The notes under the pieces were generated by a model that had not been told where the DNA came from, searched no databases, and saw only the letters and a program-made list of their open reading frames with translations. Made by a program: the position numbers and the translations under genes. From an uncultured Bariatricus sp. (GTDB lineage: Bacteria > Bacillota > Clostridia > Lachnospirales > Lachnospiraceae), in contig CAKRFP010000011.1 of the NCBI GenBank assembly GCA_934320645.1, positions 3,424 to 67,423 of the forward strand: a stretch of DNA of 64,000 bases. The letters run 5' to 3'. Positions 1 to 7,756 of the stretch are shown one piece after another; the stretch's first letter is position 1; every line of letters begins with the position of its first letter.

Positions 1-654
1 CTTCTGCACAATTACATAATCTTCTTTCAGCTGCCCAATTGTAGAGCCACGCACATATCTGGTCAGATCCGGGATAAATCCAACAGTAAGAACTACATAC
101 GGCATAATAAAATGCTGCAGAAAATCCAGAATAGAATCTTCTTTTCCAATCGTATGCATTCCCATCAGAGGGAACAGCTCTAACTTATAACCAAAGAAAA
201 ACATGATGATCATCGCAAACCAGAAAGTTGGTGTCGCAATTCCGATGGAACAGATTCCATCGATCAGCTTATCCTGCCACTGATTCTTATGACTTCCGGC
301 AACCAGTCCTAATACGATTGCCAGTAAAAAAGCTGTCAGATATGACGGCAATACCAGTTTGATCGTAGACGGTATTCTGCTCTTAAGATCATAAGAAATG
401 CTTGTTCTGGATCTCAGTGAATAACCAAATTCACCCCGGCAGATATTCCCAAGCCATCTTCCATATTGAACAATTACAGGATCATTTAATCCATACGCTT
501 CTCGCTTTGCCTCTATCTCCTGTTTTGTCATATCCGGTGTCGTAATTGAATCAATTGCATCATACGGCGCAAGATTGATCAGCATAAAGCAGATAAATGT
601 AATGATAAGCAGTAATGGAATTGCCTGTAAAATACGTTTTACAATATATTTCAT
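1..654 (-). CDS. Peptide/nickel-type ABC transporter permease (OppB/DppB family), C-terminus beyond the window
   Basis: An inner-membrane permease of the dipeptide/oligopeptide ABC importer family. The N-terminus reads MKYIVKRILQAIPLLL, the typical first membrane segment of OppB/DppB. It is followed by an extracytoplasmic loop ending in a GRWLGNICRGEFGYS-like stretch that is typical of the family, then further hydrophobic segments. The reading frame is open to base 1, so the last third, including the EAA cytoplasmic loop, lies outside. The start at 654 is preceded by AGGAAGAGGA. It lies downstream of the lipoprotein binding-protein gene, separated by a terminator-like hairpin, which is common where the binding protein is made in excess. 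The substrate is not determined; peptides are the usual ligand. Confidence 0.85.
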   Translation of the reverse strand, partial: MKYIVKRILQAIPLLLIITFICFMLINLAPYDAIDSITTPDMTKQEIEAKREAYGLNDPVIVQYGRWLGNICRGEFGYSLRSRTSISYDLKSRIPSTIKLVLPSYLTAFLLAIVLGLVAGSHKNQWQDKLIDGICSIGIATPTFWFAMIIMFFFGYKLELFPLMGMHTIGKEDSILDFLQHFIMPYVVLTVGFIPDLTRYVRGSTIGQLKEDYVIVQK

Positions 655-683
655 TCCTCTTCCTCCAAATGTAGTTTCTGCTG

Positions 684-716
684 AAAAAGGGAGGAGGCTT
701 ATTAACCCTCCTCCCC
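684..716 (-). terminator. Intergenic terminator/attenuator between binding protein and permease genes
   Basis: On the minus strand a 9-bp stem (GGGAGGAGG with CCTCCTCCC) is followed by a run of five T. It sits between the binding-protein stop and the permease start, so partial termination would give more binding protein than permease. Confidence 0.7.
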
Positions 717-724
717 GTCATCCA

Positions 725-2296
725 TTATTTTAAAGTTAATTTTGATACATCTCCGAATGTATAAATCGGTACGAACTGTGCATCATCAAGTCCTCCAACA
801 CGGGCAGTTGTAACAACTGTCTTCATGCTTGTACCCATTGGATACTGAAGTGCTTCTTCCGCTACCAGAACCTGAAGTTCGCTATACAGCTCTTTTCTCT
901 TAGAATCATCAAGAGTTGTAGCTGCTTCACTGAATTTCGCATCAATGTCTGCATTGTGGAAGTTCATCATATCATCTTTTGTTGAATCAAACAGCGGTGC
1001 AAATGTATCCGGGTCGATACCCATTACGTATGCTCCAAGGAACATATCATAATCTGTACATTCCGGATCATAAGCTGCACTCATGTATGCTGCCTGGTTC
1101 ACACCACATAACTCAACATCAATACCGATTGCTTTTAATTCAGCCTGGATTGTAAGTGCTTCATTTTTCTGTTCTGTACTTTCTTCAACATAGCAGAGTT
1201 TTAAGGATTTTGCACCATTTGCAGTAAGCTTCTCAGCTTTATCTACATCCTGATCCCATTTTTCAACTCCGTCTTCTGTGTAATAGCTGCTTGAGTACGG
1301 AAGGAATGTATATCCTAATTTGTAATAATCTTCACTTGTAAATGCTGCAGTCATGATTTCATCACGATTAAGAGCTCTGAAGATTCCTTCACGATAATCT
1401 TTTTCTTTCATACTCGGTGCAACAGAGTTCAGTCTCAGATAAGAAACACGGCCTTCACTGTATTTTGAAACGGTAAAGTTGTCATCACCTTCAAATGTGT
1501 CTACCTGATCAACAGTTACGCTCAGTGCATCTACTTCCTGTTTCTGAAGTGCAAGACTTGCTGTATCAGAATTTTCAATAATTCTGTATACGACTGTATC
1601 AATATTTGCTTCTCCGTTTGCGTAGTTCGGATTCTTCACAAATTTAAGATGTTCACCTGTCTTATATTCTTCAAGCATGTATGGACCAGATCCAACAACT
1701 TTATCTTCAAGCATATTCACGTCAAAGCTTCCTTTTCCTTCAAAGATATGCTTTGGAAGAATAAATGTCTCTGCAGACAGAAGTTCTACTACAGATGCAC
1801 TTGGTTCTGCAAGTGTAAATGTTACTGTAGTATCATCTACTTTCTCAACTTTGATCGGTTCCCCACCCACATAAAGATTTTGCTTCATATCGTTAATAGA
1901 ATTAAAAGTAAATACAATATCATCTGCTGTTAACGGTTCTCCATCGCTCCACTTTAATCCTTCTTTTAACTTCATCGTATAAACTTTACCATCTTCTGAC
2001 GCATCCATGCTTTCTGCAAGAATCCAGTCGGTTGTTCCATCCTGGTAAATATAGTACGCAGGTGAATAAACCATATGACATGTCATAAGTCCCCATCGGT
2101 CATCTGCAGTAATCGGATTCAGTGTATTACCTGTGTCCCCACCGATTGCAAATGTAAATGTATCACTTGCTGCTTTTGTTGATTCTGTTGCGCTCTTGTC
2201 AGCTTCTTTGCTGTCTGACTTTGATCCGCCGCATCCGGCAAGCATAGAAACTGCCATAGCTGCGCAAAGTAAAGCGCTGAGTACTTTCTTCTTCAT
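725..2296 (-). CDS. ABC transporter substrate-binding lipoprotein, solute-binding family 5
   Basis: Extracytoplasmic binding lipoprotein of the peptide/nickel ABC family. The N-terminus MKKKVLSALLCAAMAVSMLAG ends in the lipobox LAGC, so Cys is the lipidation site. A Ser/Lys/Glu-rich linker follows. The mature part carries the family-5 pattern, including NPITADDRWGLM near the start and the VYTMKLKEGLKWSDGEPLTADDIVFT signature region. The length of about 523 residues is normal. A longer frame begins at 2344, but the ATG at 2296 has TTAGGAGG just upstream and begins the signal peptide, so it is chosen. Its partner permease follows downstream. The second permease and the ATPases would lie beyond the window. 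The ligand is unknown. Confidence 0.9.
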   Translation of the reverse strand: MKKKVLSALLCAAMAVSMLAGCGGSKSDSKEADKSATESTKAASDTFTFAIGGDTGNTLNPITADDRWGLMTCHMVYSPAYYIYQDGTTDWILAESMDASEDGKVYTMKLKEGLKWSDGEPLTADDIVFTFNSINDMKQNLYVGGEPIKVEKVDDTTVTFTLAEPSASVVELLSAETFILPKHIFEGKGSFDVNMLEDKVVGSGPYMLEEYKTGEHLKFVKNPNYANGEANIDTVVYRIIENSDTASLALQKQEVDALSVTVDQVDTFEGDDNFTVSKYSEGRVSYLRLNSVAPSMKEKDYREGIFRALNRDEIMTAAFTSEDYYKLGYTFLPYSSSYYTEDGVEKWDQDVDKAEKLTANGAKSLKLCYVEESTEQKNEALTIQAELKAIGIDVELCGVNQAAYMSAAYDPECTDYDMFLGAYVMGIDPDTFAPLFDSTKDDMMNFHNADIDAKFSEAATTLDDSKRKELYSELQVLVAEEALQYPMGTSMKTVVTTARVGGLDDAQFVPIYTFGDVSKLTLK

Positions 2297-2359
2297 TGTA
2301 AACCTCCTAATAACATAACATTGTCGACATTCTACATTCGACATTTTGCTGCGTTTTCT

Positions 2360-2389
2360 ATTGTACTACTACTCTATTTATAAGTCCAA
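2360..2389 (-). promoter_or_regulatory. Promoter of the family-5 binding-protein operon
   Basis: Minus strand: -35 TTGGAC at 2384-2389, 18-bp spacer, -10 TACAAT at 2360-2365. It lies 64 bp upstream of the chosen start at 2296. Confidence 0.6.
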
Positions 2390-2490
2390 TTGATAATTTC
2401 TATCCTGTATTACTAATAGGCATTCTCTATAATTTTATAGCATTTCAGAATCTGCTCTGTTTTTTAATAGTACATTTAAACAAGACGTGC

Positions 2491-2527
2491 AAAAAAACGA
2501 GGCTCTACATCAATCGTAAAACCTCGT
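2491..2527 (-). terminator. Terminator of the TrpXYZ-like operon
   Basis: Minus strand stem AACGAGG/CCTCGTT followed by a T run. It lies just after the ATPase stop at 2566. Confidence 0.75.
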
Positions 2528-2565
2528 TCCTGTTTTCTACTATTATTTCATTTTTAAATTATTCT

Positions 2566-3369
2566 CTACGACAACATCATCCGGTCATTCGCAAACTCGC
2601 CGCCGCTGACTTCTTCAAACTTCGCCAGCAGATCTGCAACCTTCAGATTCTTCTTCTCTTCTCCTGATACATCGTAGATAATTTTTCCTTCATGCATCAT
2701 GATCAGGCGGTTGCCGTGCGCGATGGCATCTTTCATATTATGTGTTACCATCATTGCAGTAAGCTGATGCTCCTGAATGATCTTATCGGAGATGGCAAGT
2801 ACCTTCGCTGCAGTTTTCGGGTCAAGTGCTGCAGTATGCTCGTCCAGAAGTAAAAGTTTTGGCTTTTTAAGAGACGCCATCAAAAGAGTGATTGCCTGTC
2901 GCTGTCCACCAGAAAGAAGTCCGACTTTACTGCTCAGACGGTCTTCCAGTCCAAGATCAAGTTCTTTCAGGGCTTCTTTATAGCGCTCCCGCTCTTTTTT
3001 CGTAATGCCCCATCCAAGACCTCTGCGCTCGCCACGTCTGGCTGCGATCGCCATATTTTCTTCAATCGACATGGTTGCCGCAGTTCCAGTCATCGGATCC
3101 TGGAAAACTCTTCCCAGATAAAGTGCTCTTTTATGCTCTGAAAGCTTTGTAATATCCACTCCGTCAATGATGATCTTTCCTTCGTCTACAGACCACACTC
3201 CTGCGATCGCATTCAGTGTGGTGGATTTTCCTGCACCATTTCCACCGATGATAGTCACGAAATCACCCGGATTGAGATTCAGATTCACTCCGTTAAGTGC
3301 GACCTTTTCGTTGATCGTTCCCGGATTAAAGGTTTTATGAATATTCTGGATTTCCAACATATATCCCAT
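2566..3369 (-). CDS. ABC transporter ATPase of the TrpXYZ-like importer
   Basis: Cytoplasmic ATPase of a three-gene importer. It shows Walker A GGNGAGKST near residues 42-50, the signature LLSGGQRQAITLL near 152-164, Walker B LLLLDEHTAAL and the switch His in MVTHNM. Length is 267 residues. The ATG overlaps the permease stop as TAATG, so the two are translationally coupled. A second in-frame ATG three codons in (MLEIQNI) could also be used. The set of binding protein, permease and ATPase matches the family described for tryptophan/tyrosine uptake (TrpXYZ, COG2984/COG4120/COG1101). The ligand here is inferred from family only. Confidence 0.85.
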   Translation of the reverse strand: MGYMLEIQNIHKTFNPGTINEKVALNGVNLNLNPGDFVTIIGGNGAGKSTTLNAIAGVWSVDEGKIIIDGVDITKLSEHKRALYLGRVFQDPMTGTAATMSIEENMAIAARRGERRGLGWGITKKERERYKEALKELDLGLEDRLSSKVGLLSGGQRQAITLLMASLKKPKLLLLDEHTAALDPKTAAKVLAISDKIIQEHQLTAMMVTHNMKDAIAHGNRLIMMHEGKIIYDVSGEEKKNLKVADLLAKFEEVSGGEFANDRMMLS

Positions 3370-4304
3370 TATGCAGTCCTCCGTTTCTTTGTTAAATATT
3401 TACCCTTCATGTACGGAACTGCAAGGAAGCATGCAACCACTACCGCTGAGAACAGTTTCATATAATCAGAAGGCATCTTCAGCCACAATACCAGTGCGAT
3501 TACAATATAGTAAATAATCGCTCCGATAAAGATTGCTCCCAGTGTAAATGCAAAGGCTGCTTTTCTGCCTGCACAGAATTTTGCAAAAATAACTTCGCTG
3601 ATGATAACGGCTGCAAGTCCGATTACAATGGCACCTCGTCCCATATTAACATCGGCTGCTCCCTGGTACTGTGCGTAAATTCCGCCGGAAAGTCCCACAA
3701 GTCCGTTGGAGATCATAAGCGCCAGAACCTTTGTAAAGCCTGTATTGATTCCCTGTGCACTTGCCATCTGCGGGTTACATCCGGTTGCACGGATCGATGC
3801 ACCAAGCTCAGTTCCAAAGAACCAGTAAATAATTGCAATCAGGATAAGTGCTGCCACGATCAGCTTTACAAAAAACAGTTCACTTCCTTCGCCGGTCACA
3901 TAACGAAGAGATGCAACCAATTTATACTGCATAACATTGACTGCCTGATTGGATTTTCCCATGATTCCGAGATTCACCGAGTAAAGTCCGATCTGCGTCA
4001 GAATACTGGCCAGAATGCCCGGAATTCCAAAAAACGTATGTAAAATACCTGTCACAAATCCGGCTACCATACCTGCCAGAAATGCGAAAAGAAGTGCCAG
4101 TGCCGGATTCATACCGTCGCGGATCAGCATAACTGCAACTGCTCCACCTGTAGCCAACGATCCGTCAACCGTCAGATCCGCAAAATCCAGAATGCGGAAG
4201 GTGATATAAACGCCAAGCGCCATAATTCCCCAGATGATCCCCTGCGCTACATTTCCCGGAAGTGCACGCACAAGAGACATCGGATCTAAAGCTGCTAAAT
4301 ACAT
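3369..4304 (-). CDS. ABC transporter permease of the TrpXYZ-like importer
   Basis: Polytopic membrane protein of 311 residues with about eight hydrophobic segments. It contains RILDFADLTVDGSLATGGA near residues 37-55, a pattern shared with branched-chain amino acid and sugar permeases (LivH/RbsC superfamily), and the cytoplasmic coupling region GCNPQMASAQGIN near 187-199. It sits between the binding protein (4329-5324) and the ATPase, with which it shares one base. The C-terminal tail KGKYLTKKRRTA is basic, as expected for a cytoplasmic end. Confidence 0.85.
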   Translation of the reverse strand: MYLAALDPMSLVRALPGNVAQGIIWGIMALGVYITFRILDFADLTVDGSLATGGAVAVMLIRDGMNPALALLFAFLAGMVAGFVTGILHTFFGIPGILASILTQIGLYSVNLGIMGKSNQAVNVMQYKLVASLRYVTGEGSELFFVKLIVAALILIAIIYWFFGTELGASIRATGCNPQMASAQGINTGFTKVLALMISNGLVGLSGGIYAQYQGAADVNMGRGAIVIGLAAVIISEVIFAKFCAGRKAAFAFTLGAIFIGAIIYYIVIALVLWLKMPSDYMKLFSAVVVACFLAVPYMKGKYLTKKRRTA

Positions 4305-4328
4305 TGTTCTTGCCTCTTTCTATACTGA

Positions 4329-5324
4329 TTATTCCTCAATTGCTTCGTAATCGTCTGGAACAGTGATTCCAAGTTCGTCACAGATTGTCTTGTTATACAT
4401 CTTTGTAACTTTTGGTGCACTTTCGATTTCCATGGTTGAAATGTCTTTTCCGTCTACGAGGATTTCGTAAGCCATTTCACCAGCTCTGTATCCGATATCG
4501 TAGTAGCTGATAGAAAGAGTTGCAATACCACAGCCTTCACAGATTCCCTGTTCACCTGCGATTACCGGTACTTTTGCCGGAAGACAGATATTGTTGATAA
4601 TCTCTGTGTTAGATGCCATTGTATTATCAGTTGGGATGTAAAGTGCGTCGCACTCATCTACTGCACTTGTCACTACAGACTGGATTTCATTAGAATCTGC
4701 TGCTGTGTATTCTTTATACTTAATTCCATCTTTTTCAAGTGCTTCCTCAAACTTCTTCGCCTGGTATGCTGAGTTCGGTTCTGCTGAACAGTAAAGGATA
4801 CCTACTGTTTTTGCATCCGGAAGGAGCTCTTTAAGCATTGCTTCCTGTTCATCGATCGGTGCAAGGTCACAGGTTCCTGAAATGTTCATACCTGTTGATC
4901 CTGTCCAGTCTGAAATATCCAGTGCAGTTGCATAATCTGTAACAGATGTTCCAAGAATCGGGATCGTGCTTGTTGCAGCTGCTGCACACTGAAGAGCAGT
5001 TGTTGCATTTGCAAGGATCAAGTCATCATTGTCTGCCACAAAATTGTTTACGATGGTTGCGCAGTTTGCCTGTTCGCCCTGTCCGTTCTGAAGATCGAAC
5101 TTCACTTTGTCTTTTCCGAATTTTTCTTCACAGGCTTCTTCAAATCCTTTGGTTGCCTCGTCAAGAGCTGCATGCTCAAGCTGCTGGCAGATACCGATCT
5201 TATATACCTTGTCTGATGAATCCTTTGAAGAAGATTCTTTGTCTGATGAACTTCCGCCACAGGCAGCAAGTGCCAGTGTCATTGCTGCAGTAAGTGATAC
5301 TGCTAAAATTTTTCTTGCTTTCAT
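4329..5324 (-). CDS. ABC transporter substrate-binding lipoprotein, TrpX-like
   Basis: Lipoprotein binding component of the operon. The signal MKARKILAVSLTAAMTLALA leads to the lipobox ALAAC, followed by a Gly/Ser/Asp/Lys linker. The mature domain begins KVYKIGICQQLEHAALDEA and continues with VGILYCSAEPNSAYQ and ALYIPTDNTMASNTE, the pattern of COG2984 (TrpX-type, Peripla_BP-like) proteins. The frame is open to 5411, but that extension is a low-complexity Lys/Phe/Arg stretch in the leader. The ATG at 5324 has GGAGGT upstream and starts the signal peptide. Members of this family bind aromatic amino acids; the ligand here is inferred. Confidence 0.88.
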   Translation of the reverse strand: MKARKILAVSLTAAMTLALAACGGSSSDKESSSKDSSDKVYKIGICQQLEHAALDEATKGFEEACEEKFGKDKVKFDLQNGQGEQANCATIVNNFVADNDDLILANATTALQCAAAATSTIPILGTSVTDYATALDISDWTGSTGMNISGTCDLAPIDEQEAMLKELLPDAKTVGILYCSAEPNSAYQAKKFEEALEKDGIKYKEYTAADSNEIQSVVTSAVDECDALYIPTDNTMASNTEIINNICLPAKVPVIAGEQGICEGCGIATLSISYYDIGYRAGEMAYEILVDGKDISTMEIESAPKVTKMYNKTICDELGITVPDDYEAIEE

Positions 5325-5384
5325 AATAACATACCTCCATCTATGTTCTTTTCGAACAAACTTTTTCCGTTTTGGCTTTACAGC

Positions 5385-5420
5385 TTTAAACTTTAGCGGT
5401 TTAAACTTCAATGGTTTAAA
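5385..5420 (-). promoter_or_regulatory. Three phased TTTAAA repeats in the leader of the TrpX-like gene
   Basis: TTTAAA occurs at 5385-5390, 5400-5405 and 5415-5420, exactly 15 bp apart, each preceded by a G or C. All lie between the promoter and the start codon. The function is unknown; a repressor or RNA-binding site is possible. Confidence 0.4.
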
Positions 5421-5437
5421 GCTTTGCCGTGATATTG

Positions 5438-5466
5438 ATTATAGCGTTTTTTTGTACTTTAGTCAA
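5438..5466 (-). promoter_or_regulatory. Near-consensus sigma-A promoter of the TrpXYZ-like operon
   Basis: Minus strand: -35 TTGACT at 5461-5466, 17-bp spacer, -10 TATAAT at 5438-5443. The mRNA leader to the start codon is about 105 nt. Confidence 0.85.
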
Positions 5467-5493
5467 GGTATGTTACAAAAAGCTACAAAAATT

Positions 5494-6105
5494 CTAGCTT
5501 TTCCGATCCATTATCCTGCAAAACAAAATCGCCGCCCCGGTACTGACCGCCGTTGCCACAATCCCAGGTCCAACAACGGCTGTCGGATTCACGCTTCCGT
5601 ACTGGCTCCGGTAGGCGATCACCGACACCGGGATCAGCTGCAGTGAAGAAATATTTACGATCAGGAAGGTACACATCTCATTGCTTGCAATGCCTCTTTT
5701 TCTTACCGGTCCTACTGCTTTTCCAAGGCGGCGGTCTTCTTCCAGCTTCTGAAGCTCTTCCATTGCTTCAAGACCTGCCGGAGTTGCCGCCCAGCCAAGT
5801 CCGAGGATATTTGCAATGATGTTTGCCGCGATTGGTTTTTCTGCCGGGTGATCTTTTGGCAGTTCTGGAAAGAGGAAATGGATCAGAGGGGAAAGGCGGA
5901 CGGTTGCCGTTTTCAGGATGCCGGATTTTTCTGCGATTCCCATGAGTCCGGTCCAGAAGGACATGACGCCCATCATCGTGATGCAAAGGGTGACGGCTTC
6001 TTTGGAGGAATCTAAGGCGGCGGTGGTGATGTCCGGCATTTTGCCGGAGAAAGCGGCAAAAAGGATGCCAATAAGAATCATTCCCGACCACAGGTAGTTG
6101 AGCAT
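5494..6105 (-). CDS. spmA: SpmA-like nucleoside-recognition (Gate) domain membrane protein
   Basis: Membrane protein of 203 residues. The pattern MLNYLWSGMILIGILFAA, MMGVMSFWTGLMGIAEKSG and NILGLGWAATPAGLEAMEEL is that of spore maturation protein A, which with SpmB is needed for spore core dehydration in Bacillus. The length fits SpmA (about 196 residues). SpmB normally follows directly, but here the next gene downstream is the ABC operon, so spmB is missing from this place. The start has AGGAGA 5 bp upstream. The large inverted repeat element A lies immediately upstream, so the promoter must lie in or near that element; no clear sigma-E site was found. Confidence 0.8.
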   Translation of the reverse strand: MLNYLWSGMILIGILFAAFSGKMPDITTAALDSSKEAVTLCITMMGVMSFWTGLMGIAEKSGILKTATVRLSPLIHFLFPELPKDHPAEKPIAANIIANILGLGWAATPAGLEAMEELQKLEEDRRLGKAVGPVRKRGIASNEMCTFLIVNISSLQLIPVSVIAYRSQYGSVNPTAVVGPGIVATAVSTGAAILFCRIMDRKS

Positions 6106-6149
6106 TTTTTCTCCTTTCTTGGATGGGGAAGAGTGTTGGAGAGGGGACG

Positions 6150-6308
6150 CCGGGTGGAAAATAAATTGTGTTCAAATTCAAGTTGTGCAAACCATTCCGA
6201 CGAACCTCTTAGGGCGGGAATCGTGTTCAGCAATGGCTTCCACGATTCCTGAGTTTCGTCTCCATTGCACAAAAAATTGAATTTGAACACAATTTATTTT
6301 CCGCCCGG
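6150..6308. repeat. Structured inverted repeat, element A (possible ncRNA or hairpin element)
   Basis: A near-perfect palindrome about 159 bases long. The outer stem of about 33 bp begins GCCGGG and contains AAATAAATTGTGTTCAAATT in both arms. It is followed by stem TTGTGCAA/TTGCACAA, an internal loop with CATTCC on one side and TCTCCAT on the other, stem GACGAA/TTCGTC, a second internal loop, stem GGAATCGTG/CACGATTCC, and the apical loop TTCAGCAATGGCTTC. The apical and internal-loop sequences recur in element B at 17490-17640, but the stems do not share sequence. There is no T run, so it is not a simple terminator. The strand of action is unclear. Confidence 0.75.
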
Positions 6309-6358
6309 CTGACATTCTACAAGTCATACTTTTCCGCCAAACTATAAATGGGGAGTCG

Positions 6359-6402
6359 AAAAGCCTGCTCTTTGAGATTTCATCTCAAAGTTGCAGGCTT
6401 TT
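6359..6402 (-). terminator. Terminator after the AI-2E family gene
   Basis: Stem AAAAGCCTGC/GCAGGCTTTT with an inner TTTGAGAT/ATCTCAAA helix. It is symmetrical enough to work on both strands, and lies 42 bp past the stop at 6444. Confidence 0.8.
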
Positions 6403-6443
6403 GCTGCGGTTTTCGATACATTTATATGTAGGAAACCATTTCT

Positions 6444-7697
6444 TTATTCAAAGGTTTTCTCAGGGTGTTCGCTTTTGTATAAGGCTTGCATTTTCTCTAT
6501 TTCTTCCTGAGTGTATTCTTCTACCTCGGTTTTTGTTACCCGTTTAATGTGTTGTTTTTTCAATCTCAAATACACATATTCCCGGAAGAGGGTGTAGAGT
6601 ACAGACACCAGTGGGATGAAGATGAGCATTCCTACGATTCCCAGGAGGTTACCGCCGATGGTGACTGCAGCGAGGACCCAGATGGAGGGGAGGCCTACGG
6701 AGCTGCCGACTACGTGTGGGTAGATCAGGTTACCTTCAATCTGCTGGAGGATCAGGAATACAAGGATAAAAAGAATTGCCTGTTTCGGGCTCACCATGAA
6801 GATCAAGAGGCAGCCGAGTGCGCAGCCGATGAAGGCTCCGAAGATCGGGATCAGGGCGGTGAAGGCGATGATGATTCCGATCAGCAGGGCGTACGGCATT
6901 TTCAATATACTTAATGTGATGACGAACATGCTGCCGAGGATGACTGCTTCCAGGCACTGTCCGGTCAGAAAATTAGCAAAGGTACGGTAGGTCAGGGAAC
7001 AGACTTCAAGAATCACTTCTGCTTTTCGTTTTGGAATAAACGCGAAAAACACTTTTCTCACCTGCACATGCAGTTTTTCTTTCTGGAAAAGAATATAGCA
7101 GGCAAAGGAAAAGGCAATAAAAAATGTAGTAACTCCACTGACGATGGAGCCAACTGCTGTCATCGTTGTATTCATAAAATTTCCCGCACCATTTCCGAGA
7201 ATACTCATCCCCCACTGGATTGCCTTATTCGGATTGAACTCCATCTGGTTCACAAGATCCATGATTTCCCGGTTATTGTGCGTAAATTCCCGTACCCAGC
7301 TCTGCATCTGCGGAATAAATTCTGCAATACTGTTCATCAGACTTCCAATTGTTTCCGTAAGCTGCGGAATCAGACCGAACATGACAAGCACAATCACCCC
7401 CACTACCAGTACGATCGTAAGAAGAAGGCTGACCGGTCTTGCAAGCTTTCCTGCCGCCTTACTTCCTTTCTCTTTTGCCTTTCCAAATAATTTTTTCTCC
7501 AGAAAGCTCATCGGAACATTGATCACAAACGCGATTGCACCGCCTAGAGCGAAGGGGAAAATAATCCCCCATACCGCCTTGATCACGCCAAGAACCACAT
7601 CAAATTTCCACAATACAACTACGATCAGCGCTGTAAATACGATCAGTTCCCGAATTTTTTTTATAGATAATTTACTAAAATCCACTATTTTCTCCAT
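6444..7697 (-). CDS. AI-2E family transporter (putative permease)
   Basis: Membrane protein of 417 residues of the AI-2E/PerM family. There are hydrophobic segments at the N-terminus (IRELIVFTALIVVVLWKF), a second pair near residues 40-60 and 90-115, and a large central soluble part. A block of C-terminal helices includes ALLIGIIIAFTALIPIFGAFIGC, which holds the conserved PIFG motif, and PSIWVLAAVTIGGNLLGIVGML. The tail is charged (KTEVEEYTQEEIEKMQ). Family members export small molecules or exchange ions; the true substrate is not known. It follows the P-type ATPase by 60 bp and may be co-transcribed from the riboswitch-controlled promoter. The start codon has only a weak upstream ribosome site. 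Confidence 0.8.
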   Translation of the reverse strand: MEKIVDFSKLSIKKIRELIVFTALIVVVLWKFDVVLGVIKAVWGIIFPFALGGAIAFVINVPMSFLEKKLFGKAKEKGSKAAGKLARPVSLLLTIVLVVGVIVLVMFGLIPQLTETIGSLMNSIAEFIPQMQSWVREFTHNNREIMDLVNQMEFNPNKAIQWGMSILGNGAGNFMNTTMTAVGSIVSGVTTFFIAFSFACYILFQKEKLHVQVRKVFFAFIPKRKAEVILEVCSLTYRTFANFLTGQCLEAVILGSMFVITLSILKMPYALLIGIIIAFTALIPIFGAFIGCALGCLLIFMVSPKQAILFILVFLILQQIEGNLIYPHVVGSSVGLPSIWVLAAVTIGGNLLGIVGMLIFIPLVSVLYTLFREYVYLRLKKQHIKRVTKTEVEEYTQEEIEKMQALYKSEHPEKTFE

Positions 7698-7756
7698 TCT
7701 ACTACAACATATTTATGGTTAATCCCCTTACAGCCAGTAAGAATTTCCCCTTCTTG

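Larger units (their letters stand above)
6106..6443. other. Intergenic region with structured element A and a terminator
   Basis: This 338-base gap holds the inverted repeat 6150-6308 and the terminator 6359-6402. No convincing gene is present. Small frames seen here are produced by the palindrome. Confidence 0.7.

Noticed and set aside
5324..5437. T-box leader before the TrpX-like operon
   Set aside because: The leader is only about 105 nt and has no T-box core or terminator.
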